Shown: piece by piece, positions 1 to 11,074 of the stretch | Layout of the letters: each line of letters begins with the position of its first letter | Numbering within the stretch: the first letter of the stretch is position 1 | Source: Macrolepiota albuminosa | Taxonomy: Eukaryota > Basidiomycota > Agaricomycetes > Agaricales > Agaricaceae | Assembly: GCA_027475525.1 (NCBI GenBank) | Contig: JAMWFC010000049.1 | Coordinates: forward strand, 4,014,947-4,078,946 | DNA: 64,000 nt | Reading direction: 5' to 3' | Position numbers and translations under genes: made by a program | Notes under the pieces: generated by a model | What the model saw: only the letters and a program-made list of their open reading frames with translations | Databases searched by the model: none | What the model was told of the DNA's origin: nothing

Positions 1-280
1 TGTCCATCCCATGAAGAAGAAGCTGAACTAGGAGTTGAAACACCATCACCAAACAAAAGGTCAGACGGTTGATTTAAGGAACGACAAATGTTGTCTGTCA
101 TCACATAAGGCAGGTCAGTATGTGCTTCTTGATGGCACTTTAGGTAGGTTATTTTACTGGACAGGAAAGGTCCTAAACAACACCACCCATTGGCAGGTCA
201 TGCGTCTTATTCTAAAAATAGAACCTCCCAGATTTCCGATTTACCGTCCAACCATACTTTCCGACCTCTTCCATCCACTT

Positions 281-348
281 CGTACCTCTACACCTCTACA
301 CCTCGCAGATCTTGCGTACCTCTACACCTCTTCACCTCGCAGATCCTG
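281..348. repeat. 34-bp direct repeat, two copies
   Basis: Two adjacent near-identical 34-bp units (281-314 and 315-348), each starting CGTACCTCTACACCTC and containing CACCTCGCAGATC, lie just upstream of the transposase reading frame. The rest of 1-418 shows no gene; the short frames there have no supporting motif. It may be the 5' untranslated or terminal part of the KDZ element, but I could not find terminal inverted repeats. Confidence 0.7.
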
Positions 349-418
349 TATTAGCTAGCCAATTCCAATGTAATCTCCAACTTTCTTTTGGCTTTCCTCT
401 GACTTTCCTCCTGCAACA

Positions 419-3400
419 ATGCCTCGATCTAAGTTTCCTACGCGTGCCCAACAGGCATCAGCAACTGGACTTGGAAAACAGTTTACAAGCCCAATCAAAC
501 ATTCAAATCAACACAAGACGACTACATATGTTCAATACATGGGTCAGAAGCAGGAGATATCAAGGTTGAGGGCCAAGATTGCAATGTTGAAGAGGCAGGC
601 TAAAGGCAGTATCGATTCTCCGCCACTTCATGACACTATTGGGATACCCGAGCCCTCTGAACTTGAACTATCTGCGAGTGACGAACCTACTTTAGTTGAT
701 GAGGATGTACTTCCAGGTCCAGAATGTGTCTCTCTACATCAGGAAGATCAATGCCGCCCTTGCTGTACTGTACCAAATCAAGAAGTGAAGGACTCATATG
801 CAAATTGGATGAATCTGTTGACCTGACTCGTTGTTCCACTATTGGAGTACACTTCTAGTTCCCTTGAAAAGATCCCAGTCAGGATTGTTAGCTTGCATGC
901 AAACTGTAAGGCTGAAGGGTATTGTCCCAAGAGGACGAATGAAGTGCTCTGCTTGTTTCAAGACTGTAAGTCAACTTCCTTATGAAGAATGGAAGGATTA
1001 TCAAGTAGAAAAATTCAAATAGACTTCCAGAAATTCTCCGTGGACTGGTGCTGCTGTGAGGATTTACCATATGTCCTTGTTGCCAATGGACTCTTTCCCA
1101 CTGCTCCCTTATACCCTCGCATCGCAATCTCTATCCATCTCCTTGATTTTTACCGTGCTCTCTTTGAACAATCGTGCGATGCCGTCAACGCCATGGCCAG
1201 TGCATTAAACACATTCTATGAACGAAGAGAGTTTATTGTTATGGATAAGAAGGTACGTCTCTGTCTTGACTCAGTGGTTCAATGCCAATAATACTATTCT
1301 TAGGGTGTATTAGTCCAGGATGCTTTTCGTCAGGGTCTTGGGTATGCAGCCCAATGGTATGATAATTTGCAACTACGTGTGGAACAGCAGGTCGATGCTG
1401 CTGTCCTTGATGCAGACACTCAAATACAACAGGCCACCAACATGATGCCCATCATACCATCACCAGACACTTCCGCTGCACTGTCCATGCTATCTCCTAC
1501 TACTCTGCCCTCACTCCCTTCAGGCCATCTTCTCACCACATCTCCATCTCTCACTACTTCCATGCCTACAACGTCTGGATTAGTTCATGGAGAATGCACA
1601 CAAATATTGCAGCAGAGGTGCCCATGCTGCTTCGGAGGTAATCTATTTGGCCGGTCACTAGAAAATGAGTAAGTGTTTATGAAGCATGAAGAAAGTTGCC
1701 ACTCAACTTATTTGCATTATCAGGGGTGGAGATATACAGGTTTGTGTTGATGGCAACTTCAACCATCAACATCTGCGGTCTGCAGGAGATTCACCACATT
1801 TCTATGAACCAGCTTACATTCTATCAAAGGAGGCTGTAGACAATGTTGGCATTCAAATGGATAAACTACGAACAATGTGCAAGCCTCACCCTTGAAAGAG
1901 TGTTGTACCAGATGAAGCTATTGATGAGTGTGAATCTTCCCACACTGCGGGTAACGGCTCCAACATCAAGATGAATATGGATAGATTCAATGATGGTGGA
2001 CTCATGGCCCTTGTTTGTCACCACGATATCCCTATCTTGTTGGCCAATATTGATACTCCTGGAGAACAGCAAAAGTATGCTGTGGCATTGATTGAGCACC
2101 TTTTCACTCTCCTTGCTCAAGCAGCTACCCTTGCTTTACTTTATGATGTTGGATGTGTTCTTGATCGCAGCCTTGATACAGTGAGTCAATTGCTATTTTT
2201 TATGCTGCTGTTCTCATTGCTTTTCTAGTATGAGTTCCTCCCACCTCAGATCACCCAATGTCTTCTCCTTGCAACCAGTGCAATGCATGCTTTTGCACAT
2301 CAATGGGCCTGTCAAATCGTCAATAATCCTCGAATTTGTGCAGGTCTGGGCTTGACTGATGGTGAGGGAGTTGAATGTCTTTGGTCACGGATGCGCAAAT
2401 TGATCGCAGTGACAAGGGGATGTGGGGTGTGTGTCTAGCTCATTATGATTTTCCATTCTACTTAACCAGTGCTTTCTAGCGATCTCGTTGTCTTTATATT
2501 GTTGATTGGCAAGTGGCTTCAATAGGTGTTGAATTGCGTAATGATCTTGGTGCTTGGATTTGTTGCCGGCTCAACAAAGGTGTGCAGGGCCAACGTGCTA
2601 AGGCGCAACAGATTTTAGACTCTTGTGGAGTAGAAGTAACTGTTTTATGGTCTGAATGGGAATTGCAACGAGCTTCTGAGCTGTCAATCAGGGCTTGTAA
2701 GTCTTTAAATACCTTGTCTTTACTTGATTGATAGATCCATTTCTTTGCAGAGGCACCAGTCCGTCTTAAAAAGGAACTTGATGTTGTTTTATCGCTTCAG
2801 GGTGACTTTGAAATGTCTGAAAAGACTCTTCAAGCTACTTGCTCAATGTTATCCAAAGGCCTACCATCTCCAAAATCCTTGAGAATTCTAAGCAGCCTCC
2901 AAGACCACCACAAACGCCTTAAGGATACTATTGAAGAACTGTATTCGTCTCTTAGTATTCAGAAATCGTATCCTGAACTGCAAGATGTTGATCTTGAGTT
3001 TGTTAAGTATCTTTTAATTGCTCGTGACCTCAAGATGAACATTCGGAAACGGGCAGTTGGCAGCTTCTTTGAGTGGGAACGACTGGACCAGGCATCAGGT
3101 GGCCGAGGTCAAACATTGGGTAGATACTTTTCAGTGCCTTCTTTCTTTTGTTAACTTACCTATTTATTACAACTGTAGGAACTAAACTTCATCAAGCCAC
3201 TCGTGCAGCCATAAAAAAACGTGCCCCTGCACTAATGGCAGGGTTGAAGAAGTATAATGATATCTGTGCAACACTTGCGACAATGCATAAGCCTGAATGG
3301 AACATTCCAGTACCTGAACCTCTTCCAACTGAATTAAAACCACTCCGTGATGCCACAAATCTCATGGAGGATGTCTGGATTAGCCGCCCAATGGAGGAAG

Positions 3401-4822
3401 TACCTTGTTGGCTTAGCGACCCTATGGTACGAGAAGGTATCTGGGCCATGTTGAAGGTTGAGCGCTGTACCGAGGAGTTCTGGCGGCTTCAGATGGAAGC
3501 TGCCAATCTTACCCGATGGTTTTTCCATGAGCTTGCTGCCATTGAGCTTGCACTCATTGATCCCTCCAGTACAAGTTTCCATTTTGTTGTCTAATATCTA
3601 TACTCACTTTTAACAGATGCATATCTCCATATCTGTCTTTATCAATGGCATTCCCGCCTCCTCAACCTTTGCTCTATTTGGCCCAGCCTACTCATGCCAC
3701 AACACATTTTTGATTCTCTTGTTTCAAAGGCTAGAGAGATGGCACGTTCACTCGCATCCAGACATAATCTTGATAGCAACATTCAGTCTTCTCCACAAAA
3801 TGTCGAAAGTGTGGATAATGAGGATGTCTCTGAGCTGGATGATTTAGATGTTGCAAGGAACACCGATGAGATCCTATTGGATGATTATCTCTTGCAAATG
3901 ACTGACAATGAGCCAGTGGAATTGGAGGTTACAGCCCCAGGTATGGACGTCCAAATGATCTGGGAGCTGCCGGTATGTGATGAAGTGGTATTATTCATAC
4001 CAACAATATATTGACTCCACTGGTTAGAAACGCATAGTTCTTCACTATGATCTTATCAAACAACTCTCAGTACAAACATTTGCCAACTTTGAACCTCCAA
4101 CTCAGACACGATACTATCCTCATCTCCATCGGCGCTTGGTTTTTAGCCCAAGAGAACTCTCAATGATAAATTCACCAGATGCGCAACTTAATGATGTATG
4201 TATCAATGGCATCTGTACATTGCTTAAGCATTAGTTTTTGCTGTCCACCAGCCACATGGCTCAATCTAGTCAACGATGTGCTCTTTTTTCTACATACGAC
4301 CTTCAAATGATGCGATATAATGCCAGCAATAATGAAATCTGGCGATGAACACGCCACACTGAGTATTGGAAGTGCCAAGTCTGGATACTTCCCATTCACC
4401 GGCCCATCGACAAACATTGGGTTATGTGCACCATGGTTCCATCGGTTAGCCAAGTGTATCTTTTTGACAGCTTGGCACAGGAGGAGCCCTGGAAAATTGA
4501 GATCAAGGTATGCTTCCTCATATATCTTTTGAGCTCGTCAAGTCATGCATCTTTCCAAGAAAATCATGGCTCTTGTTGTCCATCTTGTTCTTTTGGCAAA
4601 CCAGCATGGACATTCTTTTCCTGTTGTAACTTCAGGGTGGATTGCTCGGCCAATCCTCATCCACCCTCGACAAACAAACAGTTTTGATTGTGGAGTGTGG
4701 GTCATAACAAACATTGCTGCTGTTCTCTCAGGTTTCCTTCTTACGGGCATTCAGGAGCATGAAATTCCTGTAGTTAGACATTCTCTTCTGCGTCTACTCT
4801 TAGCATTACCAGTCCATGATTA
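419..4822 (+). pseudogene. KDZ-superfamily transposase with C-terminal Ulp1-like protease, degraded
   Basis: A multi-exon gene starting at ATG 419. The early exons carry a Cys-rich (CxC-like) segment around 1040-1080, then text typical of fungal KDZ transposases (LPYVLVANGLFPTAP). The catalytic core follows: VDGNFNHQH (Asp near 1749), LANIDTPGEQQKYA (near 2044) and DGEGVECLWSRM (Glu near 2362-2385). This is the acidic-triad layout of a DDE-type DNA transposase. The last exons (about 3960-4822) encode a Ulp1/SENP cysteine-protease fold: His in HWVMC near 4415, Asp in YLFDS, and Gln plus Cys in RQTNSFDCGVWV near 4687. KDZ proteins fused to Ulp1 domains are known from mushroom-forming fungi. Introns with GT..AG ends separate the exons (e.g. 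from about 2179 and 3119). Breaks: in-frame TGA at 1893-1895, TAG at 4267-4269 and TGA at 4345-4347 where the alignment expects Trp. Exon borders are approximate. Confidence 0.85.
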
Positions 4823-4964
4823 ATTCTTTTTATCACTTGTTTCTTAAAAAAAAACAGTTTTCTTATGTGAATAACAGAGTTTTGACAAGAATTATCAGCG
4901 TTGAAGTTACAATTCAGTTCCAGATCAGTATGTACTATATAAACCAATTTGCATCCCATGGTAT
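4823..4964. other. short intergenic gap between convergent genes
   Basis: Non-coding, with a poly-A run on the plus strand near 4846-4855. It separates the 3' end of the KDZ gene from the 3' end of the minus-strand gene. I see no other structure in it. Confidence 0.5.
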
Positions 4965-5920
4965 TTATGCCAACAATGTCTGATATACAAACTCCTTAGA
5001 AGCATGAAGTTCCGGCAGATCCTCTTCAGGCATTGTTATATACATTGCCAGGTCTTGTAGGCAATTGAGTACTGAGGAAACACTTTTGCAAACTTCCTCT
5101 GACCGCTTCCACTCATCCTGTGCTCCAGACAATTGAAGAATCTCATGCTGATAAATTTGCATATGTTTCTCCAGATTCTCAAACTGAACGATGGTGTTGA
5201 AGATGTCATCAGCCTTGTGCCTTGCAGCAAAATCAGTATAGAACGATTCAAGATAGTCAAATGCAGAGTTGCCAATGTATTTGGTGATTTTCCGTGCAAC
5301 TTTCTTGACCTTCAGAGTCCAGTATCTAACATCTCTAGGGTCCTTGCTAGAATAAGAGAGGTCAACGTTGACAAAGACATGACCTCAGAGCAGGACTTAC
5401 TCAGGTCCTAGGTTAGACTTAACCTGTTCCAAGAGTGACTCAATCTGATCTATCACAGGGTTTGAGTTGCCCACACATTTTGCGAGCTGTTTTGTAGCGT
5501 TTTCAATTTGGAGAGTCCAGTATCTAGCATTCTGAGCACTATTCCTGTGATGTTAGGTTAGTAGATATTGAATGAGGGGCACAGAACATACTTAGGAGCC
5601 ATGTTAGGCTTGACTCCTTCCATTGAATCAGATGGTAAATTGTCTGATGCTTGTTTTTTCGGGTTCGTGTTGACTTCCAATCTATTCCCACATAGGTGAC
5701 ATGGAATAATGCAGTAGATGAAAATAGTTACCTTTGCGATTTCACCTTTTGATATTGTTTTTGTTGGTGATTGCTGATAATTGTCTTATTCCTGTCTTGG
5801 TGCATCGTACCAATACAATCTAGGTGAATTAAACGCTCACTTGTAATAAGACCTTCTACTCTTAGCATTAGCTGCCAGTCTTCTCTCCTCTTCTGTGTGA
5901 TAGAGGCAGCGGCGACCCAT
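4965..5920 (-). CDS. hypothetical multi-exon protein with basic N-terminal motif and duplicated RYWTL exon
   Basis: A minus-strand gene read from ATG at 5920. The first exon gives MGRRCLYHTEEERRLAANAK followed by SRRSYYK, a basic N-terminal segment that recurs in Agaricomycete proteins of unknown function and resembles a DNA-binding basic region. It ends at a GT donor near 5842. Downstream exons include about 5540-5404 (ARYWTLQIENATKQLAKCVG) and a final exon about 5332-4965 (VRYWTLKVKKVARKITKYIG), ending TLLA-stop at 4965. The two share the same Arg-Tyr-Trp-Thr-Leu start and a Gly-Asn-Ser ending, so the exon has been duplicated. The last exon looks helical and coiled-coil-like. I do not recognise a catalytic domain. 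Exon borders between 5845 and 5545 are uncertain, and I cannot tell whether the gene is expressed. Confidence 0.5.
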
Positions 5921-6680
5921 AGGTTAGAGGGGACAATGGAAGTTAGTGGTCATGATAAGGTATAAGCACAATGCTTTAGGCTGTCATCATCTTACTTTTT
6001 GGACATTAGTCTTACCTTTTTCCGGGCCAGCATCACGTGGAGCGTGTTTTGTACCGGCTCAAGACACGTCAATTCATACTACAGCTGCTTATCCTTTGTG
6101 AGCTCCCACAGCAAGATGACCAAAGACTGAGCATACACGTGTCTTTTCAAGTGTGGAAGACATTAATTCGATATCATGCTCTCAAAATATCATACTCGAT
6201 AGGCCACACTCCAATCCACCACACTTTCATCCAAGACCCTCCTCTGTCTTGCCGCAAGTCCTGAACCCTCCAGTTCGACCTAGAAAACCAACTCTTCCAG
6301 CATGGGTAGCCTGGCTTAACATATCCATTCTCCTGGCTACTGCTCTGGCATTGTTCAGCGCCTCCAAAGACCAAGTTGCAACTTGTTTTGCCTATGCTTA
6401 CGCCTTCATCAGTATCTGTGTTCTTGTATGTTACATGTATTTCTAGGGTGAAAGCGATATATTAGAAGGTGTCAATGATCAGACGCCTAATCAAGCAACG
6501 CTGCACACTGGTAACAGCGGTGAGATTTCTGTTGTACATTTATCAGATGAATGGCTGACATTGGTACTCTTTGCCTTTTGAACTAAAAGATTGCATGATG
6601 GTGCCTTTCCGCCCTCAAACAGGGTCAGTTATTCCCTCACAATGAAAGTTTTCTCAGCTGAAAGCATTGTTGATCTTGTA
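5921..6680. other. no firm gene; possible membrane-segment fragment
   Basis: No convincing gene. On the plus strand, 6265-6446 can encode a Pro-rich stretch followed by two hydrophobic runs (WVAWLNISILLATALALF, and CFAYAYAFISICVLVC) and then a GT donor. It could be the transmembrane N-terminal part of the neighbouring GH16-like fragment, but nothing else links them. Confidence 0.3.
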
Positions 6681-6975
6681 GGATGGCAAAGGACAACAAT
6701 TGTGACTCTGAACAGACCAACAATCTTGGCTGCAGCGTCAAGTTGAGTGATCAGCGAAGTTACGGTCCGCAATTCAATGCAAACGGGGGCAGATGGTAGG
6801 CGATTTTTCTGATTTCTACATGTTCAGTAACGTCACTCGTGCTCTATAATTGTTGAAAACAGGTATGCAATGGAACGTACACCGTCGTTCATTAAGATTT
6901 GGTTTTGGCCGAGGTTGGCATCCAATGTACCCATGGATGTGAGGAATGGCGCTAGCTCGGTGAACACCAAGCTCG
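6681..6975 (+). pseudogene. GH16 (laminarinase-like) glycoside hydrolase fragment
   Basis: Two exons separated by an intron of about 65 nt (GTAGGC from about 6797, acceptor CAG near 6861). Exon one gives NNLGCSVKLSDQRSYGPQFN and ANGGRW. Exon two begins YAMERTPSFIKIWFWPR and ends in VRNGASSVNT. The combined pattern (SYGPxFNxxGGxWYAMERT, IKxWFWPR, VPxDVxNGASSxNT) is the C-terminal half of basidiomycete GH16 beta-glucanases, secreted or wall-bound enzymes acting on beta-1,3/1,6-glucan. The N-terminal catalytic half with the ExDxxE site is missing and the frame degenerates after about 6970. This is a fragment, not a gene. The retained intron means it was copied or left behind as DNA rather than through mRNA. 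Confidence 0.65.
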
Positions 6976-7230
6976 AGGAGATCCTACGCTCACCTCATGG
7001 GCGCAACACGTAGGCGTGGATGCTCAAAAAATGCATGTCATGCAGACATTACTGTTTTGCGTACCAGAGGAAGCTGCTGCACTCAAGGTTTTAAACCAGT
7101 CACAACCAACTCGCCCAAGTTTACGCGCACCACTTTAACCATTGAATCGCAAACACAGCAGAGATTCTGATGGAGATGCTCTTCGGCCAGACTTCCAAGA
7201 AGTACATATTCATACTTCTCTATTGGTGGT

Positions 7231-8325
7231 GTGTCGAATAACCAAATTGGCAAGAGATCTTCCTTCGCTCACGACATTGAGCCACCTGTTCACCGGCCGT
7301 CAAGAAAATATGCACGTGTAGAAACCTCTGAATCTGTGGTCCAGGAGAATGAAGGGGCTTATTTTGATGCAGGTCTTGCGTTTGGTTGTTCATTCCGAGT
7401 GGGTTGGGGACCAGGTGGTACTCTTGTGCATCTTGGATCTCTCTGTAAGCCTACATCCAATCCGTACGTCTATTCCGATTTGAAAGTATTCTGGTTTGAA
7501 AGTACCCCCAACTAATGGATAACACAGTAAAACGTCGGCAAATTCGTCTGTTGTCACTCAAACCGTATTTCCTCTATATGCCAACGCCTCCACCGCATCC
7601 ACACTCTGCGGGAAGCTTCTACAGCATCATCTAACTCACTCCCCAATAATGCCGGATGACGACGACGTTCCCTTTGCTGACCCTGATCCAGAATCTCTCA
7701 ATTTTTCATTCTTTGTGGGACTCTTTCCTGCAGCGGACAGATCCTATGAAGCCTCTGTATTCCCCCTAGGCTCTCTTTGACGACATTGACCTTCATCTCG
7801 GACCTTCTGTGGGGACGGACATACGGAACAGGATTTGTGCTGTCCACAGGAAGGCTGCACTTTCTGCCTAGCTTGAAGATGCTGTATCAACAGTGGTCGA
7901 AGCTGAGCTTTGTGCTACCACTTCAGTGGACACACCAACTAAGATCTTCACCCTACTTACCAGCCAGGCCATTGATGAGGCCATTGACGGCGAATTTTGG
8001 AGGCTCGCTACTCTAAAATCTCAAGCCGGAGGAGACTCGGATTACCAGCAAGACTTAGAGCAACAGATCAAGATTTGGCATGAGGAACGGATTGATGTTC
8101 CCATAGATGAGAGCGTGCGGAGAGTATATGCACTCTTGGCTAGATTGGGAAATAAGCCAGTGATAGGGTCACGAGGTGGTGGGTTGGAGAAGTGCTCTGA
8201 TGTAGATGTCCTGAAGGGTCTGGACTGGAAACGTGCATTTAGCTTATTGTACTCGGAGCCTGTAAACGCACCCATGGCGCAAGCCTATCAGGTATTTAAC
8301 AAACTCGTCGCAGAGAATCTTAGAT
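7231..8325 (+). pseudogene. Nup96 (C-terminal part of Nup98-96/Nup189) nucleoporin relic
   Basis: Plus-strand coding remnants match the Nup96 domain of the fungal Nup98-96 precursor, a scaffold of the Y-complex of the nuclear pore. Seen here: SFRVGWGPGGTLVHLGSLC (near 7395-7445), an intron of about 55 nt ending AACACAG near 7529, then FDDIDLHLGPSVGTDIRNRI, IDEAIDGEFWRLATLKSQAG, RVYALLARLGNKPVIGSRGG and LDWKRAFSLLY. The order and wording follow the family. Breaks: a frameshift near 7770, where the frame leaves GSL and must resume at FDDID, and an in-frame TAG near 7869-7871 where Trp is expected. The N-terminal FG-repeat and autoproteolytic part is absent and the 3' end stops after about 8310. 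It is a partial, dead copy; the functional gene must lie elsewhere. Confidence 0.7.
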
Positions 8326-9047
8326 GTGTGTGCCATACTGTTCCTAGCTGTAGCTGTCTTGTTTATTTTGGAAAAATCAATCTTATCCTTTGGGTCACGC
8401 TGTGCATGGCCATTTGGGGCTGTCCTGAACATTGCCAACATTGCCACTTTTCAAATATGGTAGTGTGCGTAAATTTGATTAGAAAATCATAGTCCGAACA
8501 ATACATCAAGCCTCTGGACCCATATCAACAGGCCCAGACCACCCTGCTTGTGTGTACGTCAGGTGCTATTCCTTCCGCAACCATCTCTTTTCCTCTCCTC
8601 ATCTCTCATCTGTTGTCTGACCACAATTGTCTTACTGATATTGAGAACTTTGTATGTTATTTCAAATATTTGCACAAGGTCTAATTTTTCTGACTGTCTC
8701 ACAGATAAAATTTGCTACTTATGTTGCCATAGTTATACTAGACCCTGTGCCTCGACTTCCAGCCATGCAGCTTTGCTGTCATTGCACAATCTCTCAATTA
8801 CCTCTTCTTCTCCTTGGTATTTTTGGGTTTTACTTGTATAACATTGAGAGAATTGTACTGATTTCCTGATAAAAGATGTATTCATCATCATCTCTGCTAC
8901 TGGTTTCCGTATTATTCATTTTTTTCTATGGACTACAACCTCAACCTCAACAACCTCTACAAAAATGACATGTATTACTATCCACTAAAGGCTTCTGTAT
9001 CTGCCTTCTTTTCCTTCAAATTTGTGCAACTCATTACAAGATTGGCA
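8326..9047. other. no recognisable gene
   Basis: AT-leaning sequence with short hydrophobic frames (for example 8654-8869) but no domain, splice pattern or repeat that I can support. It ends at the outer boundary of the Ngaro element. Confidence 0.5.
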
Positions 9048-9217
9048 TCTATGTGTAAAGATTCTGCCCATGGCTTCACTTATGAGGTGAGCAGTAACTC
9101 ATATGTATTCTAGTGTTACATTGCAATACAAATTCGTTGCTGCTGTCTGGGGAAAGGAACCGTAGGTTCCTTCGCTCAAAACATTGAAACCTGTAAGGGT
9201 CCAGGTGAGCTGCAATC
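9048..9217 (-). repeat. Ngaro B2 repeat (outer copy)
   Basis: This 170-bp copy matches 9465-9634 with only a few differences (CCCATGG against CCCGTGG, and TTCGCTC against TTTGCTC). It is the outermost part of the element on this side. Confidence 0.85.
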
Positions 9218-9312
9218 GGGCGGGTGGGCCATTGCAGCCTCATCGGTACCTCCGATGCATCGAGCACAAACCACCGTGTGCAAGCCGGCGGAAACAGGGA
9301 GTGGAGGGCGGG

Positions 9313-9464
9313 GCAAAAGGAATCTTATCTGGGTCTATGTGCACTGTGAGCAGCTTTCACGATGGCGGCGAGCGCAGAAAATTGTCGCTCGCCCCTGAGG
9401 CTGACTCATCACATAGACCCTATTCTCGGATCACCCTCGTATCTCAGTCTTTCCGAGAAGGTCA
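9313..9464 (-). repeat. Ngaro A2 repeat
   Basis: This 152-bp copy matches 14588-14739 in the same orientation, with few differences. It sits directly against B1, giving the B1-A2 junction expected of split direct repeats. Confidence 0.85.
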
Positions 9465-9634
9465 TCTATGTGTAAAGATTCTGCCCGTGGCTTCACTTAT
9501 GAGGTGAGCAGTAACTCATATGTATTCTAGTGTTACATTGCAATACAAATTCGTTGCTGCTGTCTGGGGAAAGGAACCGTAGGTTCCTTTGCTCAAAACA
9601 TCGAAACCTGTAAGGGTCCAGGTGAGCTGCAATC
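9465..9634 (-). repeat. Ngaro B1 repeat (inner copy)
   Basis: Inner 170-bp copy of B, abutting A2 on one side and followed by the recombinase stop region (about 70 bp) on the other. Confidence 0.85.
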
Positions 9635-9706
9635 CCCAATAAGTCAGGAGCTCCGCGACGCATTGTGCGAAACGTGGACCCCCTAAAAGGAAGGAGCGGT
9701 ACTGAC

Positions 9707-11074
9707 CTAGCGGATGGGAGGAAGTGTGATCCTCGTGAAGTCCTCTAGTGCTGGGCAGTCTTGGATGTACGGTGCGAGTACCAGCGCGTGTTTGCGCAGG
9801 TACAGGGCAAATGCATCACTGCTCCACCTTCCTATGTTTTTTTCCACGTCCAGTGGAACCCCCCTCAGCAGGTACTCCAACACCGAACCCACCCTGATGC
9901 CATGGAACCTAAGTCCCCCTAAGTCCAAATCTGCCGCGATTGTATTCAGACGCTTCGCAAACGCTGAACGTGTCAGTGGCCTATGAGTGTCTTGGTACCT
10001 GTACTCGAATAGGTGTCCTCCTTGGCAAGGCTCGTTGACTCTGTAATGATTCTCGAGCGCGTCCATTGGATCACATTCCCCTTGCTGGCGAGCAAAGTAA
10101 AGGTCCTCGCCTTCACTTGCCGTCTTAGTTTTGGGGACAAAAATCACCGTGACCTCGTTGTTGCCTCTGTCCCGACCAGATCTGACATCTGAACACTTGA
10201 CATGAATGTTGGGGTTGAATGCCTTGATGCTCCGCACTGTCAACTCCCCCAGCCTTGCCATTGACCAGAACGCCACCTTTAGGCAGGCGTTGACTGCGGT
10301 GTCCAGCAGGTTGTTGAGGTTCAGTCCCCCTGTCAACCTGCCGATGAGTTCCGTCGTAAAGGGTTCTCGCTTCCTCTTTTTTGATGTTGCTGGAGCTAGT
10401 GCCGCTGCTCCATCGAGAGCTGCCTGTACCTCTGCCTGGGTCATATCCCACTTCTGCCCATGCAGTGTGTGCCAGGCCTGTACTGCATATAAGTTGTTTG
10501 CTAATGCAGATCCTGAGTATGACCCCGCACATGCGGCTATGAAAGCCAAGATTAGAGACTGGTGGGCCGGACAGCGCTCTTGCTCTGGAACCTGCCTGTG
10601 GTCACAGTATGCATGATAAATCAGTAAACCAGAACCATATGAACCCCGAGTGCCTCCAGCCCATGCTGCCGACTTTACTATAAGCACCCTCTGCCAATCC
10701 TCCTCCGTTAGCCCGGCTGTGCTTGGTGCAACTGTTGTAACTGGTCTCCAGAGCAAAAGCTGATCCCCTGCTGCACAGTGTGGGCGTAGTTCGGATGGTG
10801 TAATAGCTAGGTCTTTCTTGTAAGGACGTGGTTTTGCCCCAGTTAGCTGAGATGGGAGGGGTGCTCCAAAGCGCTGCACTGCCTTACTCAAACCAGTCCC
10901 TGCTGCTGGAGCCGAGGGCAAAGACCTCTTCCCTGAAGCAGGAATCACTAATCCGCTCCCTGGTACTAGTACTGCTGCCAGCTGTGTTAATGATCCGCTC
11001 TGCTGCTGACTCATACCTGTTCTCTCTAAGGAGGTGCAGTTCCTTTGTTGTGGGGGGTTCGGTTGCATCGACAA
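9707..11074 (-). CDS. tyrosine recombinase of the Ngaro element
   Basis: A frame of up to 455 residues encoding the integration enzyme. The catalytic residues of the tyrosine recombinase family are visible in order: first Arg in SMARLGELTV, His-x-x-Arg in FHGIRVGS, Trp in GRWSSDAF, and the nucleophile region Tyr in ALYLRKHALVLAPY. The enzyme would cut and rejoin the circular double-stranded cDNA at the target by a covalent phosphotyrosine step. The N-terminal ~90 residues are Pro/Ser-rich and may lie within a read-on from the RT frame, with which it overlaps by about 190 nt in another phase. No internal stop is seen, so this module looks functional. The true start is uncertain. Confidence 0.85.
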   Translation of the reverse strand: MSMQPNPPQQRNCTSLERTGMSQQQSGSLTQLAAVLVPGSGLVIPASGKRSLPSAPAAGTGLSKAVQRFGAPLPSQLTGAKPRPYKKDLAITPSELRPHCAAGDQLLLWRPVTTVAPSTAGLTEEDWQRVLIVKSAAWAGGTRGSYGSGLLIYHAYCDHRQVPEQERCPAHQSLILAFIAACAGSYSGSALANNLYAVQAWHTLHGQKWDMTQAEVQAALDGAAALAPATSKKRKREPFTTELIGRLTGGLNLNNLLDTAVNACLKVAFWSMARLGELTVRSIKAFNPNIHVKCSDVRSGRDRGNNEVTVIFVPKTKTASEGEDLYFARQQGECDPMDALENHYRVNEPCQGGHLFEYRYQDTHRPLTRSAFAKRLNTIAADLDLGGLRFHGIRVGSVLEYLLRGVPLDVEKNIGRWSSDAFALYLRKHALVLAPYIQDCPALEDFTRITLPPIR

